A stretch of 64,000 nt of DNA from JACDAN01 sp035707105 (GCA_035707105.1 DASSUI010000051.1:62001-126000), one strand, 5' to 3'; counted from the first letter of the stretch, positions 48,421-60,339 are shown. Made by a program: numbers and translations. Notes: generated by a model from the sequence alone, not told the origin.

Positions 48421-48753
48421 CTAGGCGACGAGGAGGCGCTCGTGCTTCCGCTGCTCCCAGTCGACCCAGTCGGTGGCCCCCGCCTCGGACCCGGCGAGCC
48501 AAGTGTCGACCGCGCCTCGTAGATCGCGCTCCCGCCGGAGCCGCGCGGCGAACGCGATGTCGGTCAGCTCCGCGCCGAAGCGGTCGCGCAGCGCCCGCAG
48601 CGAGCGCAGCTGGTTCAGCTCCCGGAGGCCGTAGAGTCTGTATCCCGAGACCGAGCGGCGCGGGACGACGAGTCGCGCGTGCTCGAGGTAGCGGAGCATC
48701 CGAGGCGACCAGCCGGTCGACAGCGCGGCAGCGCCGATCGTGAGCCCGTCCAT
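48421..48753 (-). CDS. Short MerR-family regulator
   Basis: The 110-residue protein has a MerR helix-turn-helix (LTIGAAALSTGWSPRMLRYL, then LVVPRRSVSGYRLYGLREL, residues 4-50) and a short helical tail without the Cys of metal sensors. It should dimerise and twist a long-spacer promoter. It lies immediately before ahcY, so regulation of ahcY or of itself is likely but unproven. The ATG is 7 nt after TAAGGT (48761-48766, minus strand), leaderless-like. Confidence 0.82.
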   Translation of the reverse strand: MDGLTIGAAALSTGWSPRMLRYLEHARLVVPRRSVSGYRLYGLRELNQLRSLRALRDRFGAELTDIAFAARLRRERDLRGAVDTWLAGSEAGATDWVDWEQRKHERLLVA

Positions 48754-48784
48754 CGGGCCAACCTTACCACAGTCGTGTCAGGGT

Positions 48785-49201
48785 TTACGCCTCGCTCGTC
48801 CCCTCGCGGCCGTAGGAATCCTCGAGGCGGACGACGTCGTCGAGGTGCGGCGTCGAGACCTCGAGGATCGTTGTGTCCTCGAGCGCGCGGACGCGGTGCA
48901 CGGTGCCCGGCGTGATCCGGAACGCGGCACCGGGCGTCACGACCTCGCTCACCGGCACGGTCTCGCCGGCCGCCGCCATCTCGATCTTCGCCCGCCCTTC
49001 GAGGACGTACCACGACTCGTCCTTCTCGCGGTGGAACTGCATCGAAAGGGCCTGGCCCGCCTTCACGACCAGGAGCTTGCCGGCGTAGGCGTCCGCCAAC
49101 GCCCAGATCAGCTCGTAGCCCCACGGCTTGTCGACCCTGCGCGGCTCGAACGCCCAGCGATCGAGCAGCGTCAGGTTGGGCGACAACCGGTCCCCGGACA
49201 C
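48785..49201 (-). CDS. Cupin, mannose-6-phosphate isomerase-like
   Basis: The 138-residue protein is a single cupin: KPWGYELIWALADAYAGKLL is the type II phosphomannose isomerase/GMP C-terminal start, and the metal site is QFHREKDESWYVLEG (HxH-like plus Glu) with FRITPGTVHRV later. Such stand-alone domains isomerise fructose-6-P to mannose-6-P or act in sugar-nucleotide synthesis. It follows the sugar nucleotidyltransferase gene by 12 bp, so the two form one operon. Confidence 0.88.
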   Translation of the reverse strand: MSGDRLSPNLTLLDRWAFEPRRVDKPWGYELIWALADAYAGKLLVVKAGQALSMQFHREKDESWYVLEGRAKIEMAAAGETVPVSEVVTPGAAFRITPGTVHRVRALEDTTILEVSTPHLDDVVRLEDSYGREGTSEA

Positions 49202-49213
49202 ATGGCGATCATC

Positions 49214-49915
49214 TCACTCGACAACAGGGAATCGCTCGGGGTTCGACTCGACGAACTCCTGCGCTCGGCGAAGGTCCTTCGGCGTGTTGACGGTGAGCCA
49301 CAGGCCTTCGTGGCGGAACCCGCGCAGGCGGCCCTCGGCGGCCAGCTCGGGGAAGGTCGTCGTCTCGTGGTCTCCGCGCTCCGGGAGCCGCGCGATCGCC
49401 TCGTCGTCGAGCACGTACAGCCCGATGTTGACCCAGTACGGCAGGAGCGGCGCCTCGCGGAACCCGTTGACGACGTCGTCGCCGCCCAGGTCGACCACGC
49501 CGAGGTGGCTGCGGAGCGGCGCCACCGTGATCGTCGCGGCCGGCGCGGTCTCGACGTGGCGCTCGAGGAGCAGCCGCAGGGAGGCGTCGAAGAGCTCGTC
49601 ACCATTGACCGCGAACACTGGACCGGTTTCCCGCCGCGCGGCGGCGGCGAGTCGCAGGCCTCCGCCCCGCCCCAGCGGCTCGGGCTCGCCCACGAACTCG
49701 AGGTCGACTCCGAGGTCGCCGAGCTCGCGCTCGAAGACTTCCTCCTGCCCGGCGGCGCAGCTGATCAGCACCCGGTCGACCCCGCCGGCGGCGAGCAGCG
49801 CGATCTGGTGCGCGGCGAGCGGCCTCCCGCCGATCGCGACGAGAGCCTTCGGCCGTCCTTCGGCCGCGTCACCGAGCCGCTCGGCCTTCCCGCCGGCGAG
49901 AATGATCGCCTCCAC
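49214..49915 (-). CDS. Sugar-phosphate nucleotidyltransferase (HddC/RmlA-like)
   Basis: The 233-residue protein has EAIILAGGKAERLGDAAEGR (nucleotide-binding G-x-G-x-R), PKALVAIGGRPLAAHQIALL, FVGEPEPLGRGGGL, VFAVNGDELFD (metal Asp) and an ending that resembles D-glycero-D-manno-heptose or glucose-1-P transferases. It activates a sugar phosphate for surface polysaccharide. The GTG start is 6 nt after the stop of the dehydrogenase gene, so it belongs to the same operon. Confidence 0.88.
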   Translation of the reverse strand: MEAIILAGGKAERLGDAAEGRPKALVAIGGRPLAAHQIALLAAGGVDRVLISCAAGQEEVFERELGDLGVDLEFVGEPEPLGRGGGLRLAAAARRETGPVFAVNGDELFDASLRLLLERHVETAPAATITVAPLRSHLGVVDLGGDDVVNGFREAPLLPYWVNIGLYVLDDEAIARLPERGDHETTTFPELAAEGRLRGFRHEGLWLTVNTPKDLRRAQEFVESNPERFPVVE

Positions 49916-49921
49916 GACGCG

Positions 49922-51250
49922 CTATGCGAGCTCGTGCTCGGGCTCTGTGGTCTCGGGCAGCCCGGAGAGCGGCGACGTCGGGCGGCCGACGCCTTCGTAG
50001 GCGAACCCGGCGCGCCGGACCGCCTCCGGATCGAGGAAGTTGCGGCCGTCGACGATCAGCGCGTTGCGCATGACCGCGCGGACCTCGGGCGTCGCGAGCG
50101 CGCGCAGCTCGTCCCACTCGGTCACGATCACCGCGGCGTCGACGTCCTTGACCGCCTCGGCGACTGTCTCGACGATCTCGACGCCCTTCAGCAGCTCGCC
50201 CGGGCTGGCGACCGGATCCCACCCTCGAACCTCCGATCCCTCCGCGAGCAGCCGGGAGGCGAGCACGATGCTCGGCGCCTCGCGCATGTCGTCCGTCTTG
50301 GGCTTGAAGGAAAGGCCGAGAAGCGCGATCCGCCTCCCGCGCAGCTTGCCGAGGTGCTTCTGGAGCTTGGCGACGACGCGGCGCTTCTGGAGCTCGTTGA
50401 CCTCGATCACGGCCGAGAGCAGCTGGAAGTGATAGCCCGAGTTGGACGCGAGCTGCTTGAGGGCGGAGGCGTCCTTCGGGAAGCAGGAGCCGCCGTAGCC
50501 GATCCCGGCGCGCAGGAAATGCGGTCCGAGGCGATGGTCGAGGCCGACGCCTCGCGCGACCTCCTGGACGTCGGCGCCGACCAGCTCGCAGACGTTCGCG
50601 ATCTCGTTGATGAAGCTGATGCGCGTCATCAGGAACGCGTTCGCCGCCAGCTTGATCATCTCCGCGGAGGCGACGTCGGAGCGCACGACCGGCGCGTCGA
50701 GGCGCGAGTAGAGCTGCTCGACCCGGTCGCCGTCGGCCTGGTCGAACGCACCGATGACGATCCGGTCGGGCGACATGAAATCGCGGACGGCCGTACCCTC
50801 CGAGAGGAACTCGGGGTTGGAGACGTAGCCGACGTGCTCGAGCCCGCGCGCGTCCAGCGCGGCGCGCACCTTGTCGCCGGTTCCCACCGGCACCGTGCTC
50901 TTCATCGCCAGCACCGGGTTGCCGGCGAGCTCCGGCAGGTCGTCGAGGACGCTCCAGACGTACGAGAGGTCGGCGTCGCCGGAGTACGTGGACGGCGTCC
51001 CGACGCAGACGTAGAGAAACTCCGCGTCGGCGGCCGCTTCGCCGGCGTCGAGCGTGAACGTCAGCCGCTCGGCGTTGCGCTCGATGAGGTCGGCGAGATC
51101 GGGCTCATGGAACGGCAGGCGGCCCTCGCGCAGCGCGTCGATCCGCTCGCTCGAGATGTCGCGCACGACGATGTCGTGGCCGAGCTCGGCGAAGCAGGCC
51201 GCCGTCACAACGCCGACCCAGCCCGCGCCGAAGATGCCGATCCTGCTCAC
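49922..51250 (-). CDS. UDP-glucose/GDP-mannose 6-dehydrogenase family protein
   Basis: The 442-residue enzyme has the Rossmann start SRIGIFGAGWVGVVTAACFA, CVGTPSTYSGDADLSYV, KSTVPVGTGDKV, EMIKLAANAFLMTRISFINE, the catalytic Cys in GYGGSCFPKDASAL and the C-terminal GLSFKPKTDDMREAPS. It oxidises an NDP-sugar twice to the uronic acid with NAD; UDP-glucose is the likeliest substrate. The GTG start overlaps the LCP gene stop by 4 nt. It makes uronic acid for the envelope polymer attached by the LCP protein. Confidence 0.95.
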   Translation of the reverse strand: MSRIGIFGAGWVGVVTAACFAELGHDIVVRDISSERIDALREGRLPFHEPDLADLIERNAERLTFTLDAGEAAADAEFLYVCVGTPSTYSGDADLSYVWSVLDDLPELAGNPVLAMKSTVPVGTGDKVRAALDARGLEHVGYVSNPEFLSEGTAVRDFMSPDRIVIGAFDQADGDRVEQLYSRLDAPVVRSDVASAEMIKLAANAFLMTRISFINEIANVCELVGADVQEVARGVGLDHRLGPHFLRAGIGYGGSCFPKDASALKQLASNSGYHFQLLSAVIEVNELQKRRVVAKLQKHLGKLRGRRIALLGLSFKPKTDDMREAPSIVLASRLLAEGSEVRGWDPVASPGELLKGVEIVETVAEAVKDVDAAVIVTEWDELRALATPEVRAVMRNALIVDGRNFLDPEAVRRAGFAYEGVGRPTSPLSGLPETTEPEHELA

Positions 51251-53199
51251 CGCTTGCCTTCGAGCGGCCGAAGGCCCCGGGCGATCGCGAGCATCGTCTC
51301 GTTCGACAAGGAGTCGCGCAGGGTGTTCACGACCCAGTAGGTCGCCTCGTCGGTGCGCAGCACGACCATGTGCAGCCGGGCGCCGTCGAAGTAGAGGTCG
51401 AAATCGCGCTTGCCGAGGCGGCGGCTCACGTTCTTGCTCTGGAGCACCGGAGCGTCGTCCCAGGTCGTCTCCTGAATCCCCCAGTACTCCTGCGCCCCGG
51501 TCCGGAAGGTCAGGCGGATCGCGCGCTCGCCCTTCTTGACCGCGTACACGCGTACCGGATGCTCGAAGTGGAGCACCGAGCTGCGCTCGATCACGCTCGG
51601 AACCATGATCGGGAAGTCGACACGGCGCTTGACCGCTCGAAGCTGCGAGAGCGTGGCGGAGGGGTTGCGCACCGTGTTCGGCGGCTGGCGCTTGGGTGTA
51701 CGGTCGCGAGGCGCCGGCGCGAGGTTGTTGTGGAACGTCGTTCCGACGACGACGACCAGCATCGCCGTGTTCGCGAACCCGGCGATCTGCGGCGTCATCG
51801 GGCCCTTCACCACGGCCGAGCCGAACAGGTTGCGAACCGCGCGCGCGGCGGCCCGGGAGCCGCGCTGCTGCGGGTCGAAGTACACCTCGGTCTTGAACCG
51901 GTTCGGCGGCGGCGCGTTCGCGAGCACGCCCTCCGGCGGCGGCAGCGTCCTGTAGCCGCGCTGACCGAGCAGGTAGCTCGCGTTGGCGGCGGAGCCGGTC
52001 ACGCCGTTGCCGTTGAGTACCACCATCGAGGTCCGGCCGGGCGGGGGCGCCTTCGCGCCGGGCAGCCGCGGCTTCTGACCGAGCGCCGCAGCCGTCGCCT
52101 TCTCGCCGGAGTCGACGTCCGGGCTCTGGAACTCGTCGACGGCGGCCTGGATGTTCGACGGGTCGGTCGTCAGCTGGTTGTATCCCGAGAGGCCCTCGAT
52201 CTTCGACTGGAAGATGTGGCCCGGCGGCATCTTCAGCGCGAAGAGCGCCCAGCCGCGGACGACGCTCGGCTCGAGCGGCTTGCTTCCGCCCTGGCCGATC
52301 TTCACGTTCTCGCGGACGATCTTCGTCAGCTTGGGGATCGCCGTCGGCTTGAACGAGCCGGCCAGCCGCTCGTTGAGCGCGCGCATGAAGAGCCGCTGGC
52401 GCTCGATCCGGTAGAGGTCGGAATCCGTGTGTCGGTAGCGGACGAAGGAGAGCGCCTGCCGGCCGGTCAGCTTCTGGTACCCGGGCTCGAGGTCGATCGG
52501 CGGGAAGGTCTCCCGCCGCCCGGAGTTGTCGTTGAAGTAGCGGCGGTCGATGTCGAGCCAGACGCCGCCCATCTTGTCGACGGTCTGGATAAAGCCGCGG
52601 TAGTCGATCGTGACCAGGTAGTGGATCGGGAGACCGGTCAGCCGCTTCACGGTCTCGACCGTCCCTTCGAGCCCGCAGAGTGCGAACGCCGAGTTGATCG
52701 GCCCGAGGAACGGCGAGCGGCCCGGGCACTGGATGTCGACCATGAGGTCGCGCGGGAAGGAGAGGATCGAGAGCGTGTCGAGGCGTGGGTCGGCGCGCAG
52801 CAGCATGACGGTGTCGGCGCGGCCGCCACGCTCCTCGGCCTTCGCCCACTTGCGAAAGTCCTGGCCGACCACGATCGCGATCGCGGGGCGCCCGGGCAGC
52901 GCGATGCCGAGCTTCCGGACCGCCTTTCGCACCTGCGGGTCCTTCAGCGAGCGCTCGTTGATGTCGACCACGGTCTGCTCGCCGTCGAGCCAGTACCCGC
53001 CGGCGACGCCGAACGCGAGCGACGTGACGGCGACGAGGAGGAAGAACAGGATCCTGCCGATCAGGCCGGCGATGCCGCCGCGGCGGCGAGGCTGGCGGTA
53101 GTGCGTGATCGGGGTCAGGACCGCAGGAGCGCCTGCCGCGCGGCCGTTGCCGTTCACGTCGGTCCCGCGACCGACTCCTCGCTTCAGCGTCGTCCTCAT
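51247..53199 (-). CDS. LytR-CpsA-Psr (LCP) ligase with LytR_C domain
   Basis: The 650-residue protein has a cytoplasmic basic N-terminus, one membrane anchor (GRILFFLLVAVTSLAFGVAG, about 47-66), an extracytoplasmic LCP domain (about 110-300) with RADTVMLLRADPRLDTLSIL, SFPRDLMVDI, VDKMGGVWLDI and LTGRQALSFVRYRHTDSDLY, and a LytR_C domain (about 385-480, VLNGNGVTGSAANASYLL). LCP enzymes transfer lipid-linked glycopolymers to peptidoglycan or protein. An extra C-terminal stretch of about 170 residues (DFPIMVPSVIERSS to the end) has no domain I know. Confidence 0.93.
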   Translation of the reverse strand: MRTTLKRGVGRGTDVNGNGRAAGAPAVLTPITHYRQPRRRGGIAGLIGRILFFLLVAVTSLAFGVAGGYWLDGEQTVVDINERSLKDPQVRKAVRKLGIALPGRPAIAIVVGQDFRKWAKAEERGGRADTVMLLRADPRLDTLSILSFPRDLMVDIQCPGRSPFLGPINSAFALCGLEGTVETVKRLTGLPIHYLVTIDYRGFIQTVDKMGGVWLDIDRRYFNDNSGRRETFPPIDLEPGYQKLTGRQALSFVRYRHTDSDLYRIERQRLFMRALNERLAGSFKPTAIPKLTKIVRENVKIGQGGSKPLEPSVVRGWALFALKMPPGHIFQSKIEGLSGYNQLTTDPSNIQAAVDEFQSPDVDSGEKATAAALGQKPRLPGAKAPPPGRTSMVVLNGNGVTGSAANASYLLGQRGYRTLPPPEGVLANAPPPNRFKTEVYFDPQQRGSRAAARAVRNLFGSAVVKGPMTPQIAGFANTAMLVVVVGTTFHNNLAPAPRDRTPKRQPPNTVRNPSATLSQLRAVKRRVDFPIMVPSVIERSSVLHFEHPVRVYAVKKGERAIRLTFRTGAQEYWGIQETTWDDAPVLQSKNVSRRLGKRDFDLYFDGARLHMVVLRTDEATYWVVNTLRDSLSNETMLAIARGLRPLEGKR

Positions 53200-53244
53200 G
53201 AGAACAAGACAGACGCCCTCACGGGCGCCCTCGACAACGATAGC

Positions 53245-56862
<3,618 letters not shown>

Positions 56863-56970
56863 GAAAACGCTCCCGACCTAAAGAGACGGGAGCCGAAAGG
56901 CCCTGGCTCTTTAGGCGTTTGGTAACCCGGTCGCCAAGCTGCCGTTCAAAGTTCCGGGGCCATCAGCCTA
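56863..56970 (-). promoter_or_regulatory. metH leader with SD-sequestering pseudoknot, candidate riboswitch
   Basis: On the minus strand CCTAAAGAG (56915-56907) pairs with CTCTTTAGG (56885-56877), and GCTCCCG (56893-56887), lying inside that hairpin, pairs with CGGGAGC (56875-56869), which contains the metH Shine-Dalgarno. This is an H-type pseudoknot or a pair of exclusive folds. Upstream, GGCG..CGCC flanks ACCGGGTTACCAAA. A -10-like TAGGCT lies at 56965-56970. I could not match it to the SAM-I, SAM-II, SAM-IV, SAH or cobalamin consensus from memory. The ligand is unknown; SAM, SAH or B12 are natural guesses. Confidence 0.55.
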
Positions 56971-57011
56971 CCAGTGCGATGATTTCTCGGGCCTCCGGGC
57001 GTCTGAAGGGC

Positions 57012-57644
57012 ATGCAGACCATTCTCAACATCACGATGTCCCTCGACGGCTTCGTCGCGGGGACGAACCAGACGCTGGAACAGCCGCTCGGCGAGGGCGG
57101 CGAAGAGCTGCACGAGTGGATCCTCGGACTCAGGAGCTGGCGCAAGCAACACGGGCTCGAGGGCGGAGAGACGAACGCCGACGACGAGCTCGTCCGCGAG
57201 ACGCACGAGCGGACCGGCGCCTTCGTGATGGGCCGGCGCATGTTCAGCGGCGGCGGGGGTCCGTGGGAGGACGACCCGAACGCGAACGGCTGGTGGGGCG
57301 ACGAGCCTCCGTTCGAGGCTCCCGTGTTCGTCGTCACCCACCTCGAGCGGGACCGGCTGACGTTGGGCGCGACCACGTTCACGTTCGTAACGGACGGGAT
57401 CGAGCAGGCGATCCGGCAGGCGCGAGACGCGGCCGGCGACCGCGACGTTCAGGTCTCAGGCGGCGCGAGCGTCGCTCAGCAGGCCCTCAACGCCGGCCTG
57501 CTCGACGAGCTGCAGATCCATGTGGCGCCGCGGCTCCTCGGGTCGGGCGTTCGGCTGTTCGAGCGGGCCGAGCCAAGGCCGATCGAGCTCACCCGCGTTG
57601 TCGAGTCACCCCGAGTGACCCACCTCGCCTACAAAGTGAGCTGA
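57012..57644 (+). CDS. Dihydrofolate reductase-family (RibD C-terminal-like) protein
   Basis: The 210-residue protein is a YwjB/RibD_C-type reductase: ILNITMSLDGFVAGTNQTLE, FVMGRRMFSGGGGPWEDDP, FVVTHLERDRL, VQVSGGASVAQQALNAGLLDELQIH and PRLLGSGVRLFE. These NADPH-binding proteins resemble DHFR or the riboflavin reductase but most have no assigned substrate. The ATG has SD GAAGGG. Divergent from metH across a 149-bp gap. A folate link to metH is tempting but unproven. Confidence 0.9.
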   Translation: MQTILNITMSLDGFVAGTNQTLEQPLGEGGEELHEWILGLRSWRKQHGLEGGETNADDELVRETHERTGAFVMGRRMFSGGGGPWEDDPNANGWWGDEPPFEAPVFVVTHLERDRLTLGATTFTFVTDGIEQAIRQARDAAGDRDVQVSGGASVAQQALNAGLLDELQIHVAPRLLGSGVRLFERAEPRPIELTRVVESPRVTHLAYKVS

Positions 57645-57648
57645 GCCG

Positions 57649-58116
57649 CTAGCCGGCGGCAGGCGCGACCGGGCGGATGTGGCCCCCACCGCCGCCCGAG
57701 TAGACCTCGAGCTGGTTCTCGGCGTGACGGACCCGCTGCTCGACCTGCCAGCGGTCTGCCGTCGACTCCCCGCGCTCGATCCGCTCGAGCTCCGCCTGGG
57801 CGTCCTCCAGCTGCTGCCGCGCACGCTCGGGGTCGATCTCGCGCGCGTCGACGGCGTCGTCGACGAGTGCGAGCGCCCGATCCTGCTCCACCTTGAAGAA
57901 GCCCGGTCCGGTCGCGAACTCACGGATCTCCTCGTCGCGGCGGATGTGGACGCGCGTCCCGCCCGCCTTGAGCGTCGCGACGAGCGGCGCATGCCTCGCG
58001 AGGATGCCGATCTCGCCGTCCTGGCCCGGGACGATGAGCATCTCGACCTCGCCCTCGAACGCCGCCCCTTCGGGCGTGACGAGCGAGAGGTCGAACGTGT
58101 GCCGGCCGTCGGCCAC
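57649..58116 (-). CDS. atpC: ATP synthase epsilon subunit
   Basis: The 155-residue protein has the N-terminal beta-sandwich (FDLSLVTPEGAAFEGEVEML, GQDGEIGILARHAPLVATLK, about 5-90) and a C-terminal helical pair (VDAREIDPERARQQLEDAQA, about 95-135), with a Gly-rich tail. It sits in the F1 rotor and inhibits ATP hydrolysis. Its start overlaps the atpD stop by 1 nt, so they are co-translated. Confidence 0.95.
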   Translation of the reverse strand: MADGRHTFDLSLVTPEGAAFEGEVEMLIVPGQDGEIGILARHAPLVATLKAGGTRVHIRRDEEIREFATGPGFFKVEQDRALALVDDAVDAREIDPERARQQLEDAQAELERIERGESTADRWQVEQRVRHAENQLEVYSGGGGGHIRPVAPAAG

Positions 58117-59612
58117 TAGGCCGGGACGGGCTCGGCGGGCTCGGTCTCGGCTTCCGGAGTCTCCTCTTCGCCCTCCGCGGCGGCCTCAGGCTGCTGCGTC
58201 TCCTCGCCGCCCAGCTCGCGGGCCTTCTGGACGGCCTCGTCGATCGTGCCGACCATGTAGAACGCCTGCTCGGGGAGGTCGTCGTGCTTGCCGTCGAGGA
58301 TCTGGCGGAAGCCCTCGATCGTGTCCTCGAGCTTCACGTACTTGCCGGGCGTGCCCGTGAACTGCTCGGCGACGAAGTTCGGCTGCGAGAGGAAGCGCTG
58401 GATCTTGCGGGCCCGCTGGACGACGAGCTTGTCCTCGTCGGAGAGCTCGTCCATGCCGAGGATGGCGATGATGTCCTGCAGGTCGCGGTACCGCTGCAGC
58501 ACCTCCTGGACGCGCGTGGCCGTCTCGTAGTGGTCGTCCGACACGATGCCGGGCTGGAGCGCACGGGAGAACGAGTCGAGCGGGTCGACGGCCGGGTAGA
58601 TCCCCTGCTCGACGATCGCCCGGGAGAGGACAGTCGTCGCGTCGAGATGGGCGAAGGTGTTCGCCGGCGCCGGGTCGGTGAGGTCGTCGGCCGGCACGTA
58701 GATCGCCTGCACGGACGTGACCGAGCCGGTGCGCGTCGAGGTGATGCGCTCCTGCAGCTGGCCCATCTCGGTCGCGAGCGTGGGCTGGTAGCCGACGGCG
58801 CTCGGCATGCGGCCCAGGAGCGCCGAGACCTCGGAGCCGGCCTGGACGAAGCGGAAGATGTTGTCGATGAAGAGCAGCGTGTTCTGGCCCTGGTCGCGGA
58901 AGTACTCGGCCATCGTCAGCCCGGAGAGGCCGACGCGGAGGCGTGCACCGGGCGGCTCGTTCATCTGGCCGTAGACCAGCGCGACCTTGTCCAGCACCCC
59001 GGACTCCTGCATCTCGAGCCAGAGGTCGTTCCCCTCGCGCGTCCGCTCGCCGACGCCCGCGAAGACCGAGACGCCTCCGTGCTCCCGTGCGACGTTGTGA
59101 ATCAGCTCCTGGATCAGCACCGTCTTGCCGACGCCCGCGCCGCCGAAAAGACCGACCTTGCCGCCCTGGACGTACGGGGCGATCAGGTCGATCACCTTGA
59201 TGCCGGTCTCGAAGATCTCGATGTCCGGCGACAGCTCGCGGAAGCTCGGCGGGTCGCGATGGATCGGCCAGCGCTCGATGTCCGCGGGCGGCTCGTCGCC
59301 CTTGTCGATGGGATCACCGATCACGTTCCAGAGGCGGCCGAGCGTGGCGTCGCCGACGGGGACGCTGATCGGCTGGCCGGTGTTCTCGACGTCCAGACCG
59401 CGCGCGAGGCCGTCCGTGGAGTCCATCGCGACGGCGCGGACGCGGTCGTCGCCGAGGTGCTGCTGCACCTCCGCGATCAGGTCGCGGCCGTCGACGGAGA
59501 TGCGGAGCGCCGAATAGATCGCCGGCAGCTCGTGCGGGAAGACGGCGTCGATGACGACGCCCTTGATCTCGACGATCTTGCCCCTGCTCTTCTGGTCCGA
59601 ATTAGTTGCCAC
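58116..59612 (-). CDS. atpD: ATP synthase beta subunit, with acidic C-terminal extension
   Basis: The 498-residue catalytic subunit has the P-loop GLFGGAGVGKTVLIQELI (about residues 156-173), GERTREGNDLW, LLFIDNIFRFVQAGSEVSAL, YQPTLATEMGQLQERI and the DELSEED-like DELSDEDK. The last 35 residues are an Ala/Glu/Pro-rich acidic tail not normally present. The GTG has SD GGGAGG. Normally atpG precedes atpD; here an anti-sigma-like gene lies 207 bp upstream, so this is a detached atpDC unit with its own promoter. Confidence 0.98.
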   Translation of the reverse strand: MATNSDQKSRGKIVEIKGVVIDAVFPHELPAIYSALRISVDGRDLIAEVQQHLGDDRVRAVAMDSTDGLARGLDVENTGQPISVPVGDATLGRLWNVIGDPIDKGDEPPADIERWPIHRDPPSFRELSPDIEIFETGIKVIDLIAPYVQGGKVGLFGGAGVGKTVLIQELIHNVAREHGGVSVFAGVGERTREGNDLWLEMQESGVLDKVALVYGQMNEPPGARLRVGLSGLTMAEYFRDQGQNTLLFIDNIFRFVQAGSEVSALLGRMPSAVGYQPTLATEMGQLQERITSTRTGSVTSVQAIYVPADDLTDPAPANTFAHLDATTVLSRAIVEQGIYPAVDPLDSFSRALQPGIVSDDHYETATRVQEVLQRYRDLQDIIAILGMDELSDEDKLVVQRARKIQRFLSQPNFVAEQFTGTPGKYVKLEDTIEGFRQILDGKHDDLPEQAFYMVGTIDEAVQKARELGGEETQQPEAAAEGEEETPEAETEPAEPVPA

Positions 59613-59819
59613 GAGCCTCCCGCATCCTCAGTCGTAGTGCAAATGAGCGGCGCCAGGTCGGCAGGCGCCTGCCGGTCGGCAGTCTATCGGAGGCTTTCGG
59701 CTTCGAAACCAGCAAACGGTGCCGCTCTGACGCGTCCGCCAACCTGGCGGCGTGGTCGAGCGCTCAGACGTACGACGTGATCGGCGAGGCGTACACGCCG
59801 CAACCGTAGCCGTCGGGTA
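59613..59819 (-). promoter_or_regulatory. atpDC promoter and 5' leader with palindrome
   Basis: On the minus strand a -35-like TTTCGA (59708-59703) and a -10 TAGACT (59686-59681) are 16 nt apart, giving a leader of about 60 nt before atpD. A perfect 14-bp palindrome GGCAGGCGCCTGCC (59660-59673) lies at the expected start site, either an operator or a 5' hairpin. No open frame in this 207-bp gap looks coding. Confidence 0.5.
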
Positions 59820-60290
59820 TTACGTGGCGGGAAGGTTGAGGCCGCCGGGGGAGACCGGGCGGGTCGGGCGCCGGAGCATGTCGCGGCGGATGTCGCTGAA
59901 CTCGCGGCTCTCGAGCGTGTTCGAGACGCCCGGAGCCCCGAAGCTGAGGTTCGGGTTGTTCGTCTCGACGGATCGGAGCGCGCCTGCGACGCCGAGCGTC
60001 GTGAGCATGAGAGCCGCGGCGGCCGCGATCTCGACGGGCCGGCGCATGACGAGCCGCCGGCGCGCCGGCAGCGAGACGGGCTGCTCGAGAGGCTCGAGCG
60101 GCGTCGCGCGGATGTGCGTCGTCAGCGACTCGAGCTCGTGCGCGAACGACCGGCAGGGCTCGCAGCGCGCGAGGTGCGCGACGAGCAGCGCCTGCTCGAA
60201 CTCGGAGAGCTCACCGTCCAGGCGCAGCGACGCGCACTCACGAGCGCGCTCGCACTGTTTCGTCATCGGCTTCACCAGGCGCACGTCCAT
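59820..60290 (-). CDS. Anti-sigma-factor-like zf-HC2 membrane protein
   Basis: The 156-residue protein has an N-terminal zf-HC2 zinc-binding helix bundle (CERARECASLRLDGELSEFE, then VAHLARCEPC with HxxxCxxC, about 13-48), a hydrophobic segment (VEIAAAAALMLTTLGVAGAL, about 86-105) and a short extracytoplasmic tail. Such proteins bind ECF sigma factors and release them on a signal. No sigma factor gene is adjacent, which is unusual. A start at ATG 60266 (MTKQCERA) is as plausible as 60290. Confidence 0.82.
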   Translation of the reverse strand: MDVRLVKPMTKQCERARECASLRLDGELSEFEQALLVAHLARCEPCRSFAHELESLTTHIRATPLEPLEQPVSLPARRRLVMRRPVEIAAAAALMLTTLGVAGALRSVETNNPNLSFGAPGVSNTLESREFSDIRRDMLRRPTRPVSPGGLNLPAT

Positions 60291-60339
60291 TCTGACGGAG
60301 CACTCACAACATAGTTAGGCGGTCGGCGGACCGCCAGAC

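Noticed and set aside
56863..56970. SAM-I or SAM-IV riboswitch before metH
   Set aside because: The conserved core (GAAGCCCGGCAACC-like and GAGGG-type motifs) is not present on either strand; kept only as an unassigned pseudoknot leader.
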